From NCBI GenBank assembly GCA_002409285.1, contig DHUT01000002.1, forward strand, positions 2,280-22,448: a DNA stretch of 20,169 bases. Reading direction: 5' to 3'. This stretch comes from Firmicutes bacterium UBA5227. Lineage in GTDB: Bacteria; Bacillota; Clostridia; Tissierellales; Sedimentibacteraceae. The translations under genes and the position numbers were made by a program. Positions 1-7,438 of the stretch are shown piece after piece. The notes beneath the pieces were generated by a model that did no database searches, was not told where the DNA came from, and was given only the letters and a program-made list of their open reading frames with translations. Position 1 is the stretch's first letter. Every line of letters begins with the position of its first letter.

Positions 1-1
1 C

Positions 2-295
2 GGACATTGTTGTTTTTATGAACGTGACAGGGGATATCTTTATTCCGGTGATTTAATATACAAGGGATGTCTGGATGCTTTTTATCCAACAACTAATCCT
101 CAGTTATTCATGGAATCTGTTCAAAAAGTTCAATTACTGCCCATTAAGAAAATTTTACCGGCACATCATCAATTAGATATTTCAGTGGAAATAGTTGATA
201 AAATTGCTGACGGGTTCAAGGAATTATCCAGCATGGGAAAACTAAAGCATGGGAGTGGTATATTCAGCTTTCGAGATTTTCAAATACACATCTAA
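2..295 (+). CDS. MBL-fold metallohydrolase, C-terminal part (5' end outside window)
   Basis: The frame is open from base 2, so the gene begins upstream; 97 codons to the TAA are visible. The visible part begins with G-H, then reads ERDRGYLYSGDLIY, KGCLDAFYPTT, and later ILPAHH, ending in GKLKHGSGIFSF. This order (GH, then the SGDLIY metal-bridging Asp, then the PAHH histidine) is the second half of the metallo-beta-lactamase fold, covering the last metal ligands and the C-terminal helix. The usual HxHxDH ligands would lie upstream and cannot be checked. Small Clostridial MBL hydrolases with this tail are common; substrate unknown (thioesterase- or glyoxalase II-like hydrolysis is typical of the fold). 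An in-frame ATG at 110 is internal, not the start. Confidence 0.85.
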   Translation, partial: GHCCFYERDRGYLYSGDLIYKGCLDAFYPTTNPQLFMESVQKVQLLPIKKILPAHHQLDISVEIVDKIADGFKELSSMGKLKHGSGIFSFRDFQIHI

Positions 296-437
296 CAAAA
301 TGTGTAGGGTAGGGAATCCGAAGTGTAAAAAACAGCGCTAAAAAAGTTTATGAAGATGCACTGAACAAGGCAGGAATGATATGTAAATGATGTCCTTAAA
401 TAGTATATAATGGATGTGACTTTAATGAAAAATTATG
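296..437. other. Non-coding stretch with a possible decayed coding remnant
   Basis: No intact gene between the hydrolase and the riboswitch promoter. After an in-frame TAG at 310, bases 313-390 encode a protein-like tail (NSAKKVYEDALNKAG near its end) closing at a TGA, with no start codon or ribosome binding site. It may be the 3' scrap of a lost gene or chance. I see no convincing terminator after the hydrolase. Confidence 0.25.
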
Positions 438-466
438 TTGTAAAATAGCGAATATTTTGTTATATT
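438..466 (+). promoter_or_regulatory. Probable sigma-A promoter of the purine operon
   Basis: TTGTAA (438-443), 17-nt spacer, TATATT (461-466). It lies about 20 nt upstream of the riboswitch aptamer, so the transcript would start just before helix P1. Confidence 0.6.
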
Positions 467-483
467 TAAATAAATTAGTTCGT

Positions 484-556
484 CCTCTCATATATATTCG
501 ATAATATGGTTCGAAAGTTTCTACGGGATAGCCGTAAATTAACCCGCTATGAGTTG
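484..556 (+). promoter_or_regulatory. Purine (guanine-class) riboswitch aptamer
   Basis: Helix P1 is CTCATA (487-492) with TATGAG (548-553). Inside lie P2 (UUCG/CGAA) with the conserved AATATGG loop, the J2/3 core GTTTCTAC, and P3 (CGGG/CCCG) with the conserved loop CCGTAAA. The base just before the closing TATG (position 74 in xpt numbering) is C, which specifies guanine/hypoxanthine rather than adenine. The neighbouring position 73 is G instead of the usual A and could pair with C53, a departure worth testing. Followed by a terminator at 611-649 and a purine permease/phosphoribosyltransferase operon, which fits an OFF switch that ends transcription when purine is plentiful. Confidence 0.92.
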
Positions 557-582
557 AATGACAGATGAAAAGATAACATGTA

Positions 583-600
583 CAGCCTCTGAGGGGGCTG
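583..600 (+). promoter_or_regulatory. Small hairpin between aptamer and terminator
   Basis: CAGCC (583-587) can pair with GGCTG (596-600). It sits in the expression platform and may be part of the alternative (antiterminator) fold, but I could not trace a full competing helix by eye. Confidence 0.35.
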
Positions 601-610
601 AGTTTTATTG

Positions 611-649
611 AATCTGAAGTTCTTCTCACAGAGAAATTCGGATTTTTTT
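611..649 (+). terminator. Riboswitch-controlled intrinsic terminator
   Basis: AATCTGAA (611-618) pairs with TTCGGATT (637-644), with an inner TTCTC/GAGAA helix and a T-run at 643-649. It stands between the aptamer and the permease start, as expected for transcriptional attenuation. Confidence 0.85.
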
Positions 650-688
650 AATTTAAACATATAAAGAGGGCAATACTTAGGAGGAATT

Positions 689-1756
689 ATGGAATTACTA
701 AAGGATTTACTTGCAGCATTAAGTGTTGTTCTTAACGGACTGCCCCAGGGGTTGCTGGCTTTGTCATTTGGGTTTGCATCTGTACCAACGGCATTTGCAT
801 TCATAGTGGGGGCAGTAGGGTGTCTTGCCCTCGGTGTTGTTGCACCTGTTTCATTTCAGGCGGAAACTATAACACTTGCAGGGACAATGGGAAAAAATAT
901 GAAAGAAAGAACATCAATGGTTATTGTTGCCGCCATAGGAATGACGCTGATAGGACTGTTCGGACTTTTGGAAAGGATTGTTACATTTATAGGACCAGCC
1001 ATAACAAACGGCATGATGGCCGGAGTAGGAATCATGCTGGCGAATGTTGCGCTGGGAATGGCTAAGAAAAATAAGGTTATTGGATTTTTTTCAATAGCTG
1101 TAAGCTTTGTGGTGTACATGTTTACCACAGACCTGGTATATACTGTTACAATTTCTGTGGTTGGGTCAAGTATTCTTGCACTTGTACTGAAGCAGAAAAC
1201 CGATATTAAAATTGCAGAGAGAGAAAAGCTTGTATTTCAGAAACCAATTATTAACGCAGGTGTAGTACAGGGTGCTTTGGCTCTGATGTGCCTGAACATA
1301 GGTGCCAACATTGCATTTGGAGAAATTACCGGAACAATTGCAAACACTGAAGTAAACATAGACCATCTTACAATTGTAAGCAGTTTGGCAGATCTGGCGT
1401 CTGCATTTTTTGGCGGAGGACCTGTAGAGTCTATAATATCAGCAACGGGGGGCGCACCTAATCCATTGCGCTCGGCTGTTTTGATGATGGCCATAATGGC
1501 TGCGATATTGTTTGTGGGTTTGCTTCCTAAAATAGGAAACTATGTTCCCAGCGAATCCATAGCAGGATTTTTATTTGTACTGGGTGCTGTTGTAACCGCT
1601 CCAAGCAGTGCTATGACCGCTTTGACTGTAACCGGTATTCCGGGAGGAGCAATGGTAGGTGGAATTACAATGGCTGTTACGTCTATTTCGGATCCGTTTT
1701 ATGGCATGCTTGCGGGAGTTGTATTCAGGGCTGTCGCCGGTTTAGTAGGAATGTAA
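689..1756 (+). CDS. NCS2-type purine/xanthine permease, short form
   Basis: A very hydrophobic 355-residue protein with about ten or more membrane segments, taken as an inner-membrane nucleobase:proton symporter of the NCS2 (xanthine/uracil/guanine permease) superfamily. Family-like stretches are SFQAETITLAGTMG near residue 55, GPAITNGMMAGVGIMLANVALG near 96-117, and GGGPVESIISATGG near 245, resembling the substrate-site region. It is shorter than usual NCS2 carriers (about 430-460 residues), and the subfamily cannot be set by eye. AGGAGG at 679-684 fixes the ATG start. The guanine-class riboswitch upstream and the phosphoribosyltransferase 18 nt downstream point to guanine, hypoxanthine or xanthine as substrate (inference). 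Confidence 0.8.
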   Translation: MELLKDLLAALSVVLNGLPQGLLALSFGFASVPTAFAFIVGAVGCLALGVVAPVSFQAETITLAGTMGKNMKERTSMVIVAAIGMTLIGLFGLLERIVTFIGPAITNGMMAGVGIMLANVALGMAKKNKVIGFFSIAVSFVVYMFTTDLVYTVTISVVGSSILALVLKQKTDIKIAEREKLVFQKPIINAGVVQGALALMCLNIGANIAFGEITGTIANTEVNIDHLTIVSSLADLASAFFGGGPVESIISATGGAPNPLRSAVLMMAIMAAILFVGLLPKIGNYVPSESIAGFLFVLGAVVTAPSSAMTALTVTGIPGGAMVGGITMAVTSISDPFYGMLAGVVFRAVAGLVGM

Positions 1757-1774
1757 CTTAAGAGGAGGAAGTAT

Positions 1775-2314
1775 ATGAAAACATATGACATTGAAGTGGC
1801 AGGGGTTAAAAGAGAGCTGCCTGTTATTAAAATTAGTGATGGATTAAGTATTGCAAGCTTTGTTATTTTAGGAGACACTGAAATTGTGTGTGCTGCAGCG
1901 GTTGAAATAGTAAAAAGACTGCCCCAGGTGGACTTCCTTGTGACAGCAGAAGCGAAGGGAATTCCTCTGACTTTTGAGATATCAAGGCTGCTGAAAATGA
2001 AAAAGTACATTGTTGCCCGTAAAAGCATCAAGCCCTACATGGACTCTCCCATAGTTGATGAAGTTGTGTCTATAACTACACAGGCTAAGCAGATTCTGGT
2101 TTTGGATGAGCAGGATGCTTTGGAAATTAAGGGCAAAAGAGTTGCTATAATAGATGATGTTATAAGCACAGGAGAGTCTTTGTCGGCTATTGAAAGGCTG
2201 GTTGAAGTTTCCGGAGGTAATATTGTGGCAAAGGCTGCAATTCTGGCAGAAGGAACAGCCGCAGAAAGAGATGATATAATATTTCTTGGCAAATTGCCGC
2301 TCTTCAATGAATAA
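1775..2314 (+). CDS. Purine phosphoribosyltransferase (type I PRTase fold)
   Basis: Transfers the ribose-5-phosphate of PRPP to a purine base, making the nucleotide in the cytoplasm. The PRPP-binding signature VAIIDDVISTGES is at residues 123-135 with the two acidic residues D127-D128. An earlier FLVTAEAKGIPL segment is the PPi-binding loop region, and VARKSIKPYM resembles the adenine/xanthine PRTase and archaeal-type PRTase group rather than classical HPRT. Length 179 is normal. AGAGGAGG lies just before the ATG. Co-transcribed with the permease under the guanine-class riboswitch, so the likely base is xanthine, guanine or hypoxanthine; adenine PRTase is the alternative on sequence alone. 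Confidence 0.82.
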   Translation: MKTYDIEVAGVKRELPVIKISDGLSIASFVILGDTEIVCAAAVEIVKRLPQVDFLVTAEAKGIPLTFEISRLLKMKKYIVARKSIKPYMDSPIVDEVVSITTQAKQILVLDEQDALEIKGKRVAIIDDVISTGESLSAIERLVEVSGGNIVAKAAILAEGTAAERDDIIFLGKLPLFNE

Positions 2315-2330
2315 AAGAACTTATAAAAAC

Positions 2331-2356
2331 AAAGGCAGCTACACTCGGCTGCCTTT
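2331..2356. terminator. Bidirectional intrinsic terminator between PRTase and sbcC
   Basis: AAAGGCAGC (2331-2339) pairs perfectly with GCTGCCTTT (2348-2356). On the minus strand the stem runs into TTTGTTTTTAT, a good tract for ending sbcDC; on the plus strand the T-run is only three bases, so it is weaker for the purine operon. Confidence 0.8.
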
Positions 2357-2365
2357 AAAAATCTT

Positions 2366-5300
2366 TTAACCGTTAATAATTAGAGTACTGCCTTTTCGGC
2401 TTTTTTCTACAGATATGCCGGATTCAATTGTTTCCTTAAGAAGCTGGACGTGGGATATGATTCCAACAAGTCTCTTGGAGCCTTTGACAGAGCTTAATAT
2501 ATTTAATGCATCATTTATGGATGATCTGTCAAGGCTACCAAAACCTTCATCAATGAACATTGTATCAATTCTTATTCCACCGGACTGAGATTGTACAACC
2601 GCTGAAAGCCCCAGGGACAGAGCCAGGGAAACAAGAAATTTTTCACCTCCGGACAAGCCTGCCACACCTCTTTTTTCACCGGAATATGCGTCGAACACCT
2701 CAAGCTCCAGACCTGCTTTTCTTGTTCTGCCGCTTCCTTCAAGGGTTCTGCATAGCTGGTAGCGACCGTCATGTACGTTCTTTAAGAGTCTGTTGGCTTC
2801 AACGGTCACAGAAGTAAGCATCACTCCCAGTACATAGCGTCTCAGGCTTATACCCTTGTCACCTCTGAGAGTTGTGCCGAAGCTGTAATACATATCATAT
2901 TTTCTGATTAACTCCTGAAGCAGTGCCTGTTCTTTTTCTGTTTTTTTAATTATTCGGTTGATTCGATCTTCCTTTTCTGTATTCAAAGCTATAAGCTTTT
3001 CACATTCGGTAAGGGATTGTTCTAATTTTTCTATTAAATCAACCGCTGCTTCAATGTCAGGCTTTTCTTTGTCTCTTGTTAAAGTTACGAGCCTTTCAAG
3101 ATTTCTTTCGATTGAACCTTTTTCAATTACATAATCCTGAATTTCCTTATTCCAATCATCAAGCTGCTGCTGCTCTGTAAGATATTGCTTAAATTCGGCA
3201 GTATCTTTAAAGCCATTTGCATATAACAACTCATAATATTCTGTCTTTCCGGTTTCGTATTCAACTTTTTTATTTTCGACATGCTCTTTCATATAATTCA
3301 GGCTTGCAGTTGACGAACTGAGCATCTTTTCTGCTTCTGTCATTCTATCACCAAAGATTTTTAACTCTTTGTCGTATTGCTCTATTTCATTGCCCAGTTC
3401 ATTTATTTTGCTTATTAAATCAGCTTCTGAACTGATTTCGGCTATCCTTCGCTCCATGAGTGAGTTAAATCGGGCTGTTTTTTCTTCCTTTAGTCTGCTT
3501 TGCTCCGATATATTTATGTTTAACTCGGCAAGTTCCCTGTCCAGCTTGTTAAGTCTGGATGTGAGTCTTGTTTCTTCGTTTATAATAGTATTTAATCTGC
3601 TTGTTTCAGCTTCAGCTCTTTTTAGCGTTTCAGTAATTTCCTCCTTTGTAAAATTGCTTAAAAATTTATTTAATTCATTAATTTCACTTTGAAGGCTCTG
3701 AAGTTTTTCAGCTTTTGAAGACTTCAATACGTCCTGTTTTGCAGTTAAATTTACAAGCTCAATTCCTTCATCCTTGAGCTGATCTAATTTAAGGCTTAAA
3801 GTTTTAATATATGAAGTGTCTGATGCTGAATCTATTTTGCGTGCTTTTTTAGGATGAGAAGTACTTCCGCATACCGGACATTCCTGTCCTTCCTGCAGGG
3901 CTTCGCCTATTAAGCATGCTGCTTCTTCTATGTATTGATTATATGCACGGTCATACTCGAATTTTTGTGCAGCAGTTTTCAGTTTGTTTTCTTCCAATTT
4001 ATTTTTAAGTTCTTCAAGGCTATTATTTATTTTGTCAATTTCAAGAGAAATTTTTTTGTGCTCAGCATTTTTTTTGTCAAGTATAATAAACTTTTCTGAT
4101 TTATCACGAAGCTCAGGAAGCCTCATGCTGTAGCTGTTAAAAATGAAATCCTTTTGAATCGTATAATCCTGAAGCTTTTTTTTGGATATATCATAATTCT
4201 GCTGCTTAATTTTGTTTTCAGCCATAAGCTTTTCAAGAGCAGTAGTTTCTATGTTTGCTTCCCTTCCGGCTAATGAAATTTCCTTATATACCTCAATTAA
4301 TGCTTCATACTTCATTTTATTTTTCCGAATACTATCAATATGTTCTTCATTTTTCTTCAGATTTTCCAGAGCCAGGCTGATTTTTTCTCTTTCGGCAATG
4401 CAGTTCAAATTATTTTCCTGTTCCTTTTTCAGCTTAGAGGTTATATCCTGAAGCTGCTTGTATATATTCATAGCGCTTGAATATTTCTGATATACATTTA
4501 TTGCCATTTTGCCTTTTTCTAATTTTATAAAGATAGAATCAATATATTTTTCCTGTTCTTTAATTTTAAAAAGCTCTTTTTCGCTTCTGTTTTTTTCCTC
4601 AAAAAGGTTGTATAAATCTTTTTTAAGCTGGTATTTATTTTTTTCTGATATAAGCAATTGAACCTTTTCCTGTTTTTCTTTCAAAGTATTTTCAATTGTC
4701 ATTTTTAATTCTGTTTCCTGAATTCGTAAGTTTTCTACATCCTCAGCATTTTCAGATTTAAGCAGTACTTTGATGTTTTCGCGTTTGATAGTGATGTCTC
4801 TTGCTATGTTTTTAGCCTGTTCGCATATCCATTCTGCGGCTTCCTGCCATTTTTCAGCATTAAAGAGGGTAACGAGTATTTCTTCCTTCTCATCTGACTT
4901 TGCCATCAGTAGCTTTTCAAATTTTCCCTGAGGAAGCATTATGACCTGTATGAATTGTTCATGAGTCAGACCTATCAGCTCCCATGCCTTTTGTTCCACA
5001 TCCTTAATCTTGGGATTTTCAAAAAAGGGTACAAATATATTGTCTCTGCTTAAAAACATTGCATTTTGAGTTATATTATAGTCTTTGTTTCCGTTCCTTT
5101 TTGTACGGATGTTTATGCTTCTAATGAATTTATAAGTTCTTTCGGAAATTTTGAATATGAATTCAACTTCTGTGGGAATGTCTTCATTTGCCATCTGACA
5201 CCTCATGGCGGTGATGTCTCCACGCTGACCTCCGCTTGATTTTCCGTACAGCGCATATGTTATTGCATCCAGAATGGTAGTTTTGCCTGAACCGGTAATT

Positions 5301-5404
5301 CCGTGAATCAAAAAGACTCCGGAGTCTGTAAATTTAGTAAAGTCCACTTCCTGCTTTTTTACATATGGACCAAATGCCTGAAAAGTTAATTTAATAGGTG
5401 TCAT
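2366..5404 (-). CDS. sbcC: SbcC, Rad50-like exonuclease ATPase subunit
   Basis: ATPase and scaffold of the SbcCD nuclease, which opens hairpins and trims blocked double-strand ends at stalled or broken forks. Walker A is GITGSGKT at residues 35-42. Two long Lys/Glu-rich coiled-coil arms flank a zinc hook C509-P-V-C512. The ABC signature LSGGE is at 917-921, Walker B MFIDEGFGSLD at 949-959, and the ISH switch histidine follows. At 1012 residues it is full length for the family. Its ATG overlaps the sbcD stop by 4 bp (ATGA), so the subunits are translationally coupled. Several open frames on the opposite strand are only shadows of the coiled-coil coding. Confidence 0.97.
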   Translation of the reverse strand: MTPIKLTFQAFGPYVKKQEVDFTKFTDSGVFLIHGITGSGKTTILDAITYALYGKSSGGQRGDITAMRCQMANEDIPTEVEFIFKISERTYKFIRSINIRTKRNGNKDYNITQNAMFLSRDNIFVPFFENPKIKDVEQKAWELIGLTHEQFIQVIMLPQGKFEKLLMAKSDEKEEILVTLFNAEKWQEAAEWICEQAKNIARDITIKRENIKVLLKSENAEDVENLRIQETELKMTIENTLKEKQEKVQLLISEKNKYQLKKDLYNLFEEKNRSEKELFKIKEQEKYIDSIFIKLEKGKMAINVYQKYSSAMNIYKQLQDITSKLKKEQENNLNCIAEREKISLALENLKKNEEHIDSIRKNKMKYEALIEVYKEISLAGREANIETTALEKLMAENKIKQQNYDISKKKLQDYTIQKDFIFNSYSMRLPELRDKSEKFIILDKKNAEHKKISLEIDKINNSLEELKNKLEENKLKTAAQKFEYDRAYNQYIEEAACLIGEALQEGQECPVCGSTSHPKKARKIDSASDTSYIKTLSLKLDQLKDEGIELVNLTAKQDVLKSSKAEKLQSLQSEINELNKFLSNFTKEEITETLKRAEAETSRLNTIINEETRLTSRLNKLDRELAELNINISEQSRLKEEKTARFNSLMERRIAEISSEADLISKINELGNEIEQYDKELKIFGDRMTEAEKMLSSSTASLNYMKEHVENKKVEYETGKTEYYELLYANGFKDTAEFKQYLTEQQQLDDWNKEIQDYVIEKGSIERNLERLVTLTRDKEKPDIEAAVDLIEKLEQSLTECEKLIALNTEKEDRINRIIKKTEKEQALLQELIRKYDMYYSFGTTLRGDKGISLRRYVLGVMLTSVTVEANRLLKNVHDGRYQLCRTLEGSGRTRKAGLELEVFDAYSGEKRGVAGLSGGEKFLVSLALSLGLSAVVQSQSGGIRIDTMFIDEGFGSLDRSSINDALNILSSVKGSKRLVGIISHVQLLKETIESGISVEKSRKGSTLIING

Positions 5405-6528
5405 TGATTTTTACACTCCTCATTTTCTACTGCAGTCAGGGCATTTTGAAACAATATTTTTTGTTCTTCAGTCAGGTCACTGCCTGCAGTTTCTCTATAG
5501 AATCTTTCAAGAATATCGCCAGGTGAAAGGCTGTACAATTCTTCAACAGTAAGCTGTGTTTCTTCTGCCTCATTCATCTTGCCTGAAATGTTCAGCAAAT
5601 TGTTGTAATAGGTTCTGAAAAGTTCAACTGCTTCCATTCCTGCATATCTGTCAGTAAGTTCAATCTTAATATAATCGTCTCTGTTTATGTCATTTTCAGC
5701 AAATTTAACTACTTCCTCGAAGGTTCCCCTTATAACCCTTGTTTCTCTCAGAGGAATTACTTCTAATTCCTTAATTTCAATTTCATCATCAATATTTAAC
5801 AATGTAACAGATTTTTTATGCTCTGCCTCGCTGAAGGAATATTTAAGAGGTGAGCCGCTGTATCTTGCGTTATAGCCCCTGTTCTGTGCTTTATGCAGGT
5901 GACCGAGAGCAACATAGTCGAAGCCGTCAAATGCTTCTGAGGGTACAACGGAGGTTCCGCCAACCATAGCGGATCTGTCGCTTTCAGAAACAACTGATCC
6001 GCTTACAAAGCAGTGGCACATGAGAATATTCTTTTTGCCGGGTTTGAAGCTATGCTTAATATTGTTTAAAACATAATTCATTGCATCTGAATAACTGCTT
6101 ATCTTAGACTCTGGGTATAACGACTTAACCTCGTCTGTGTTAAAATATGGCAGTACAAATATGTCAATATTGTTTAGTTCAACTATATTGACTTCTCTTG
6201 ACAGTTTCCCGAAAATGTGAAGTCCTGTTTTTCTAAGCAGCTGGTTGCATGAAGCAAGGCGCGCAGCACCATCGTGATTTCCTGCGGAAATAATTACGGG
6301 AATTCCTACTTCATTGCATAATTTGGTGACCGCATCATTATACAATGAAATAGCCTCAGAACTTGACACGGAGCTATCAAAAATATCGCCGGAAATCAAG
6401 ACCGCATCTATATTTTTTTCTTTTACAGTATTTATCAGAAGGTTTATAAATTCCCTTTGTTCTTCTATAAGGGAAACATTATGCAGGCTTATGCCCAGGT
6501 GCCAGTCAGATGTATGTATAATTTTCAT
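5401..6528 (-). CDS. sbcD: SbcD, Mre11-like exonuclease subunit
   Basis: Mn-dependent nuclease partner of SbcC (3'-5' exonuclease and hairpin endonuclease). Calcineurin-like phosphoesterase motifs are all present: D8-W-H10 in HTSDWHLG, GDIFD at 47-51, GNHD at 83-86, a CHCF histidine, and GHLH at 209-212. The C-terminal part carries the capping/SbcC-contact region. I place the start at 6528 (MKIIHTSDWHLG): AAGGAG lies just upstream, and all family members begin here. An upstream in-frame ATG at 6582 would add 18 residues with no conservation and no ribosome site. Length is then 375 residues. Confidence 0.96.
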   Translation of the reverse strand: MKIIHTSDWHLGISLHNVSLIEEQREFINLLINTVKEKNIDAVLISGDIFDSSVSSSEAISLYNDAVTKLCNEVGIPVIISAGNHDGAARLASCNQLLRKTGLHIFGKLSREVNIVELNNIDIFVLPYFNTDEVKSLYPESKISSYSDAMNYVLNNIKHSFKPGKKNILMCHCFVSGSVVSESDRSAMVGGTSVVPSEAFDGFDYVALGHLHKAQNRGYNARYSGSPLKYSFSEAEHKKSVTLLNIDDEIEIKELEVIPLRETRVIRGTFEEVVKFAENDINRDDYIKIELTDRYAGMEAVELFRTYYNNLLNISGKMNEAEETQLTVEELYSLSPGDILERFYRETAGSDLTEEQKILFQNALTAVENEECKNQ

Positions 6529-6573
6529 TTGAATCTCCTTGTATGTTACATAATGTATGGCAGAGTATGAATA

Positions 6574-6592
6574 AGAGCGCAAAAAGCGCTCT
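6574..6592 (-). terminator. Hairpin between the LUD gene and sbcD
   Basis: AGAGCGC (6574-6580) pairs with GCGCTCT (6586-6592) around an A5 loop. On the minus strand the following bases are TATTCATAC, a poor T-tract, so this may be a partial terminator or attenuator that lets some transcription into sbcDC. The loop contains the motif CAAAAA. Confidence 0.5.
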
Positions 6593-6621
6593 CAGGCTAC
6601 TGAAAAGACCGATCGGACTTA

Positions 6622-7257
6622 TCAAAATCCAAGTTGCTCTCCCACCAATATTACCTTTATTCTGTTTTGAGGTTTGGAATATCTTGTAACTAATATCTGG
6701 CAGCACAATGTGTCCTGCATCGTACATTCGGAACATTTTCCTGTTACTTTGCAAGGTGGTTGGGAGTTTGTTCTGAATGCATTAGGAATAGTGGCATCCG
6801 CTCTTATTTTACCTAAAGCGCTACTTAAATCCGGAACAACTTTGTTCATTCCAGCAACAACAATTACAGTGTCAGGTCCATAGTTGTAAGCTGCAAGTCT
6901 GTTTCCGTTTCCGTCCACATTCATTAATTCGCCGTCTATAGTTATGGCGTTGGTGCTTGTGAGGAATACATCCGCAGTTAATGCCTGTTTCATGAGCCTG
7001 ACTCTTTCTTCGGGAGATTTAGCTTTATCTCTGTCAATTACAGAAATTCCCTTTTCCTCAAGAAGTGTCTTAATCTTTAATTCGTCAATAGTATATGAAC
7101 CACCCCATGATACAACGTCATCTTTCTTAATAAGGGACATGACCTTATCTATTGCTTCTTCCTTAGTGTCAACATAGTATCCCTCCATGTTTCTTCGCTG
7201 GAGGTTTTTGATGACAGCTGCACCTCTTACCTTGTAAGCATCTTTAATAAAATCCAT
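6622..7257 (-). CDS. LUD-domain protein (LutC/YkgG-like), stand-alone
   Basis: Single LUD (DUF162) domain of 211 residues. It begins MDFIKDAYKVRGAAVIKNLQ, has DVVSWGGSYTIDEL at about 47-60 and TSTNAITIDGELMNVDGNGNR at 101-120, then YNYGPDTVIVVAGMNKVV. In lactate-oxidation operons LutC-type proteins act with the Fe-S proteins LutA/LutB, but no such partners are present here. This single-domain form is widespread in Clostridia with no settled role. A Cys cluster near the C terminus (C169, C175, C178, C185, C186) may bind a metal or Fe-S cluster (inference). GAGGAGG precedes the ATG, and a clear promoter is 31 nt upstream of it. Confidence 0.88.
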   Translation of the reverse strand: MDFIKDAYKVRGAAVIKNLQRRNMEGYYVDTKEEAIDKVMSLIKKDDVVSWGGSYTIDELKIKTLLEEKGISVIDRDKAKSPEERVRLMKQALTADVFLTSTNAITIDGELMNVDGNGNRLAAYNYGPDTVIVVAGMNKVVPDLSSALGKIRADATIPNAFRTNSQPPCKVTGKCSECTMQDTLCCQILVTRYSKPQNRIKVILVGEQLGF

Positions 7258-7287
7258 TGTTCATCCTCCTCATTTAATCTTTATATA

Positions 7288-7316
7288 ATTATATATTATC
7301 AGTGAGATTTGTTCAA
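7288..7316 (-). promoter_or_regulatory. Sigma-A promoter of the LUD-domain gene
   Basis: Reading the minus strand: TTGAAC (7316-7311), 17-nt spacer, TATAAT (7293-7288). It is ideally placed upstream of the start at 7257. Confidence 0.75.
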
Positions 7317-7369
7317 TCAGCAAATTATGTTTCTCCAATCCGTTGACTTAACCGAAGGCGACAAATAAA

Positions 7370-7398
7370 TTGATATAAAGATGCAACAGTGCTATAAT
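7370..7398 (+). promoter_or_regulatory. Sigma-A promoter of pepT with extended -10
   Basis: TTGATA (7370-7375), 17-nt spacer, TATAAT (7393-7398) preceded by TGC (extended -10). A weaker overlapping alternative is TTGACT (7343-7348) with TAAATT (7366-7371). Confidence 0.8.
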
Positions 7399-7438
7399 TA
7401 CTTCAAAACGTATAAATAAAATGAAAGGAATAAATAAA

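Noticed and set aside
3369..3692. Open frame on the strand opposite sbcC
   Set aside because: Ser/Leu/Phe-rich shadow of coiled-coil coding, with no ribosome site or family resemblance.
6529..6582. Longer N terminus of SbcD
   Set aside because: The added residues are not family-like, and AAGGAG directly precedes the ATG at 6528.
7421..7438. Earlier ATG for pepT
   Set aside because: No ribosome site before it; ATG 7439 gives the family start and the 408-residue length.
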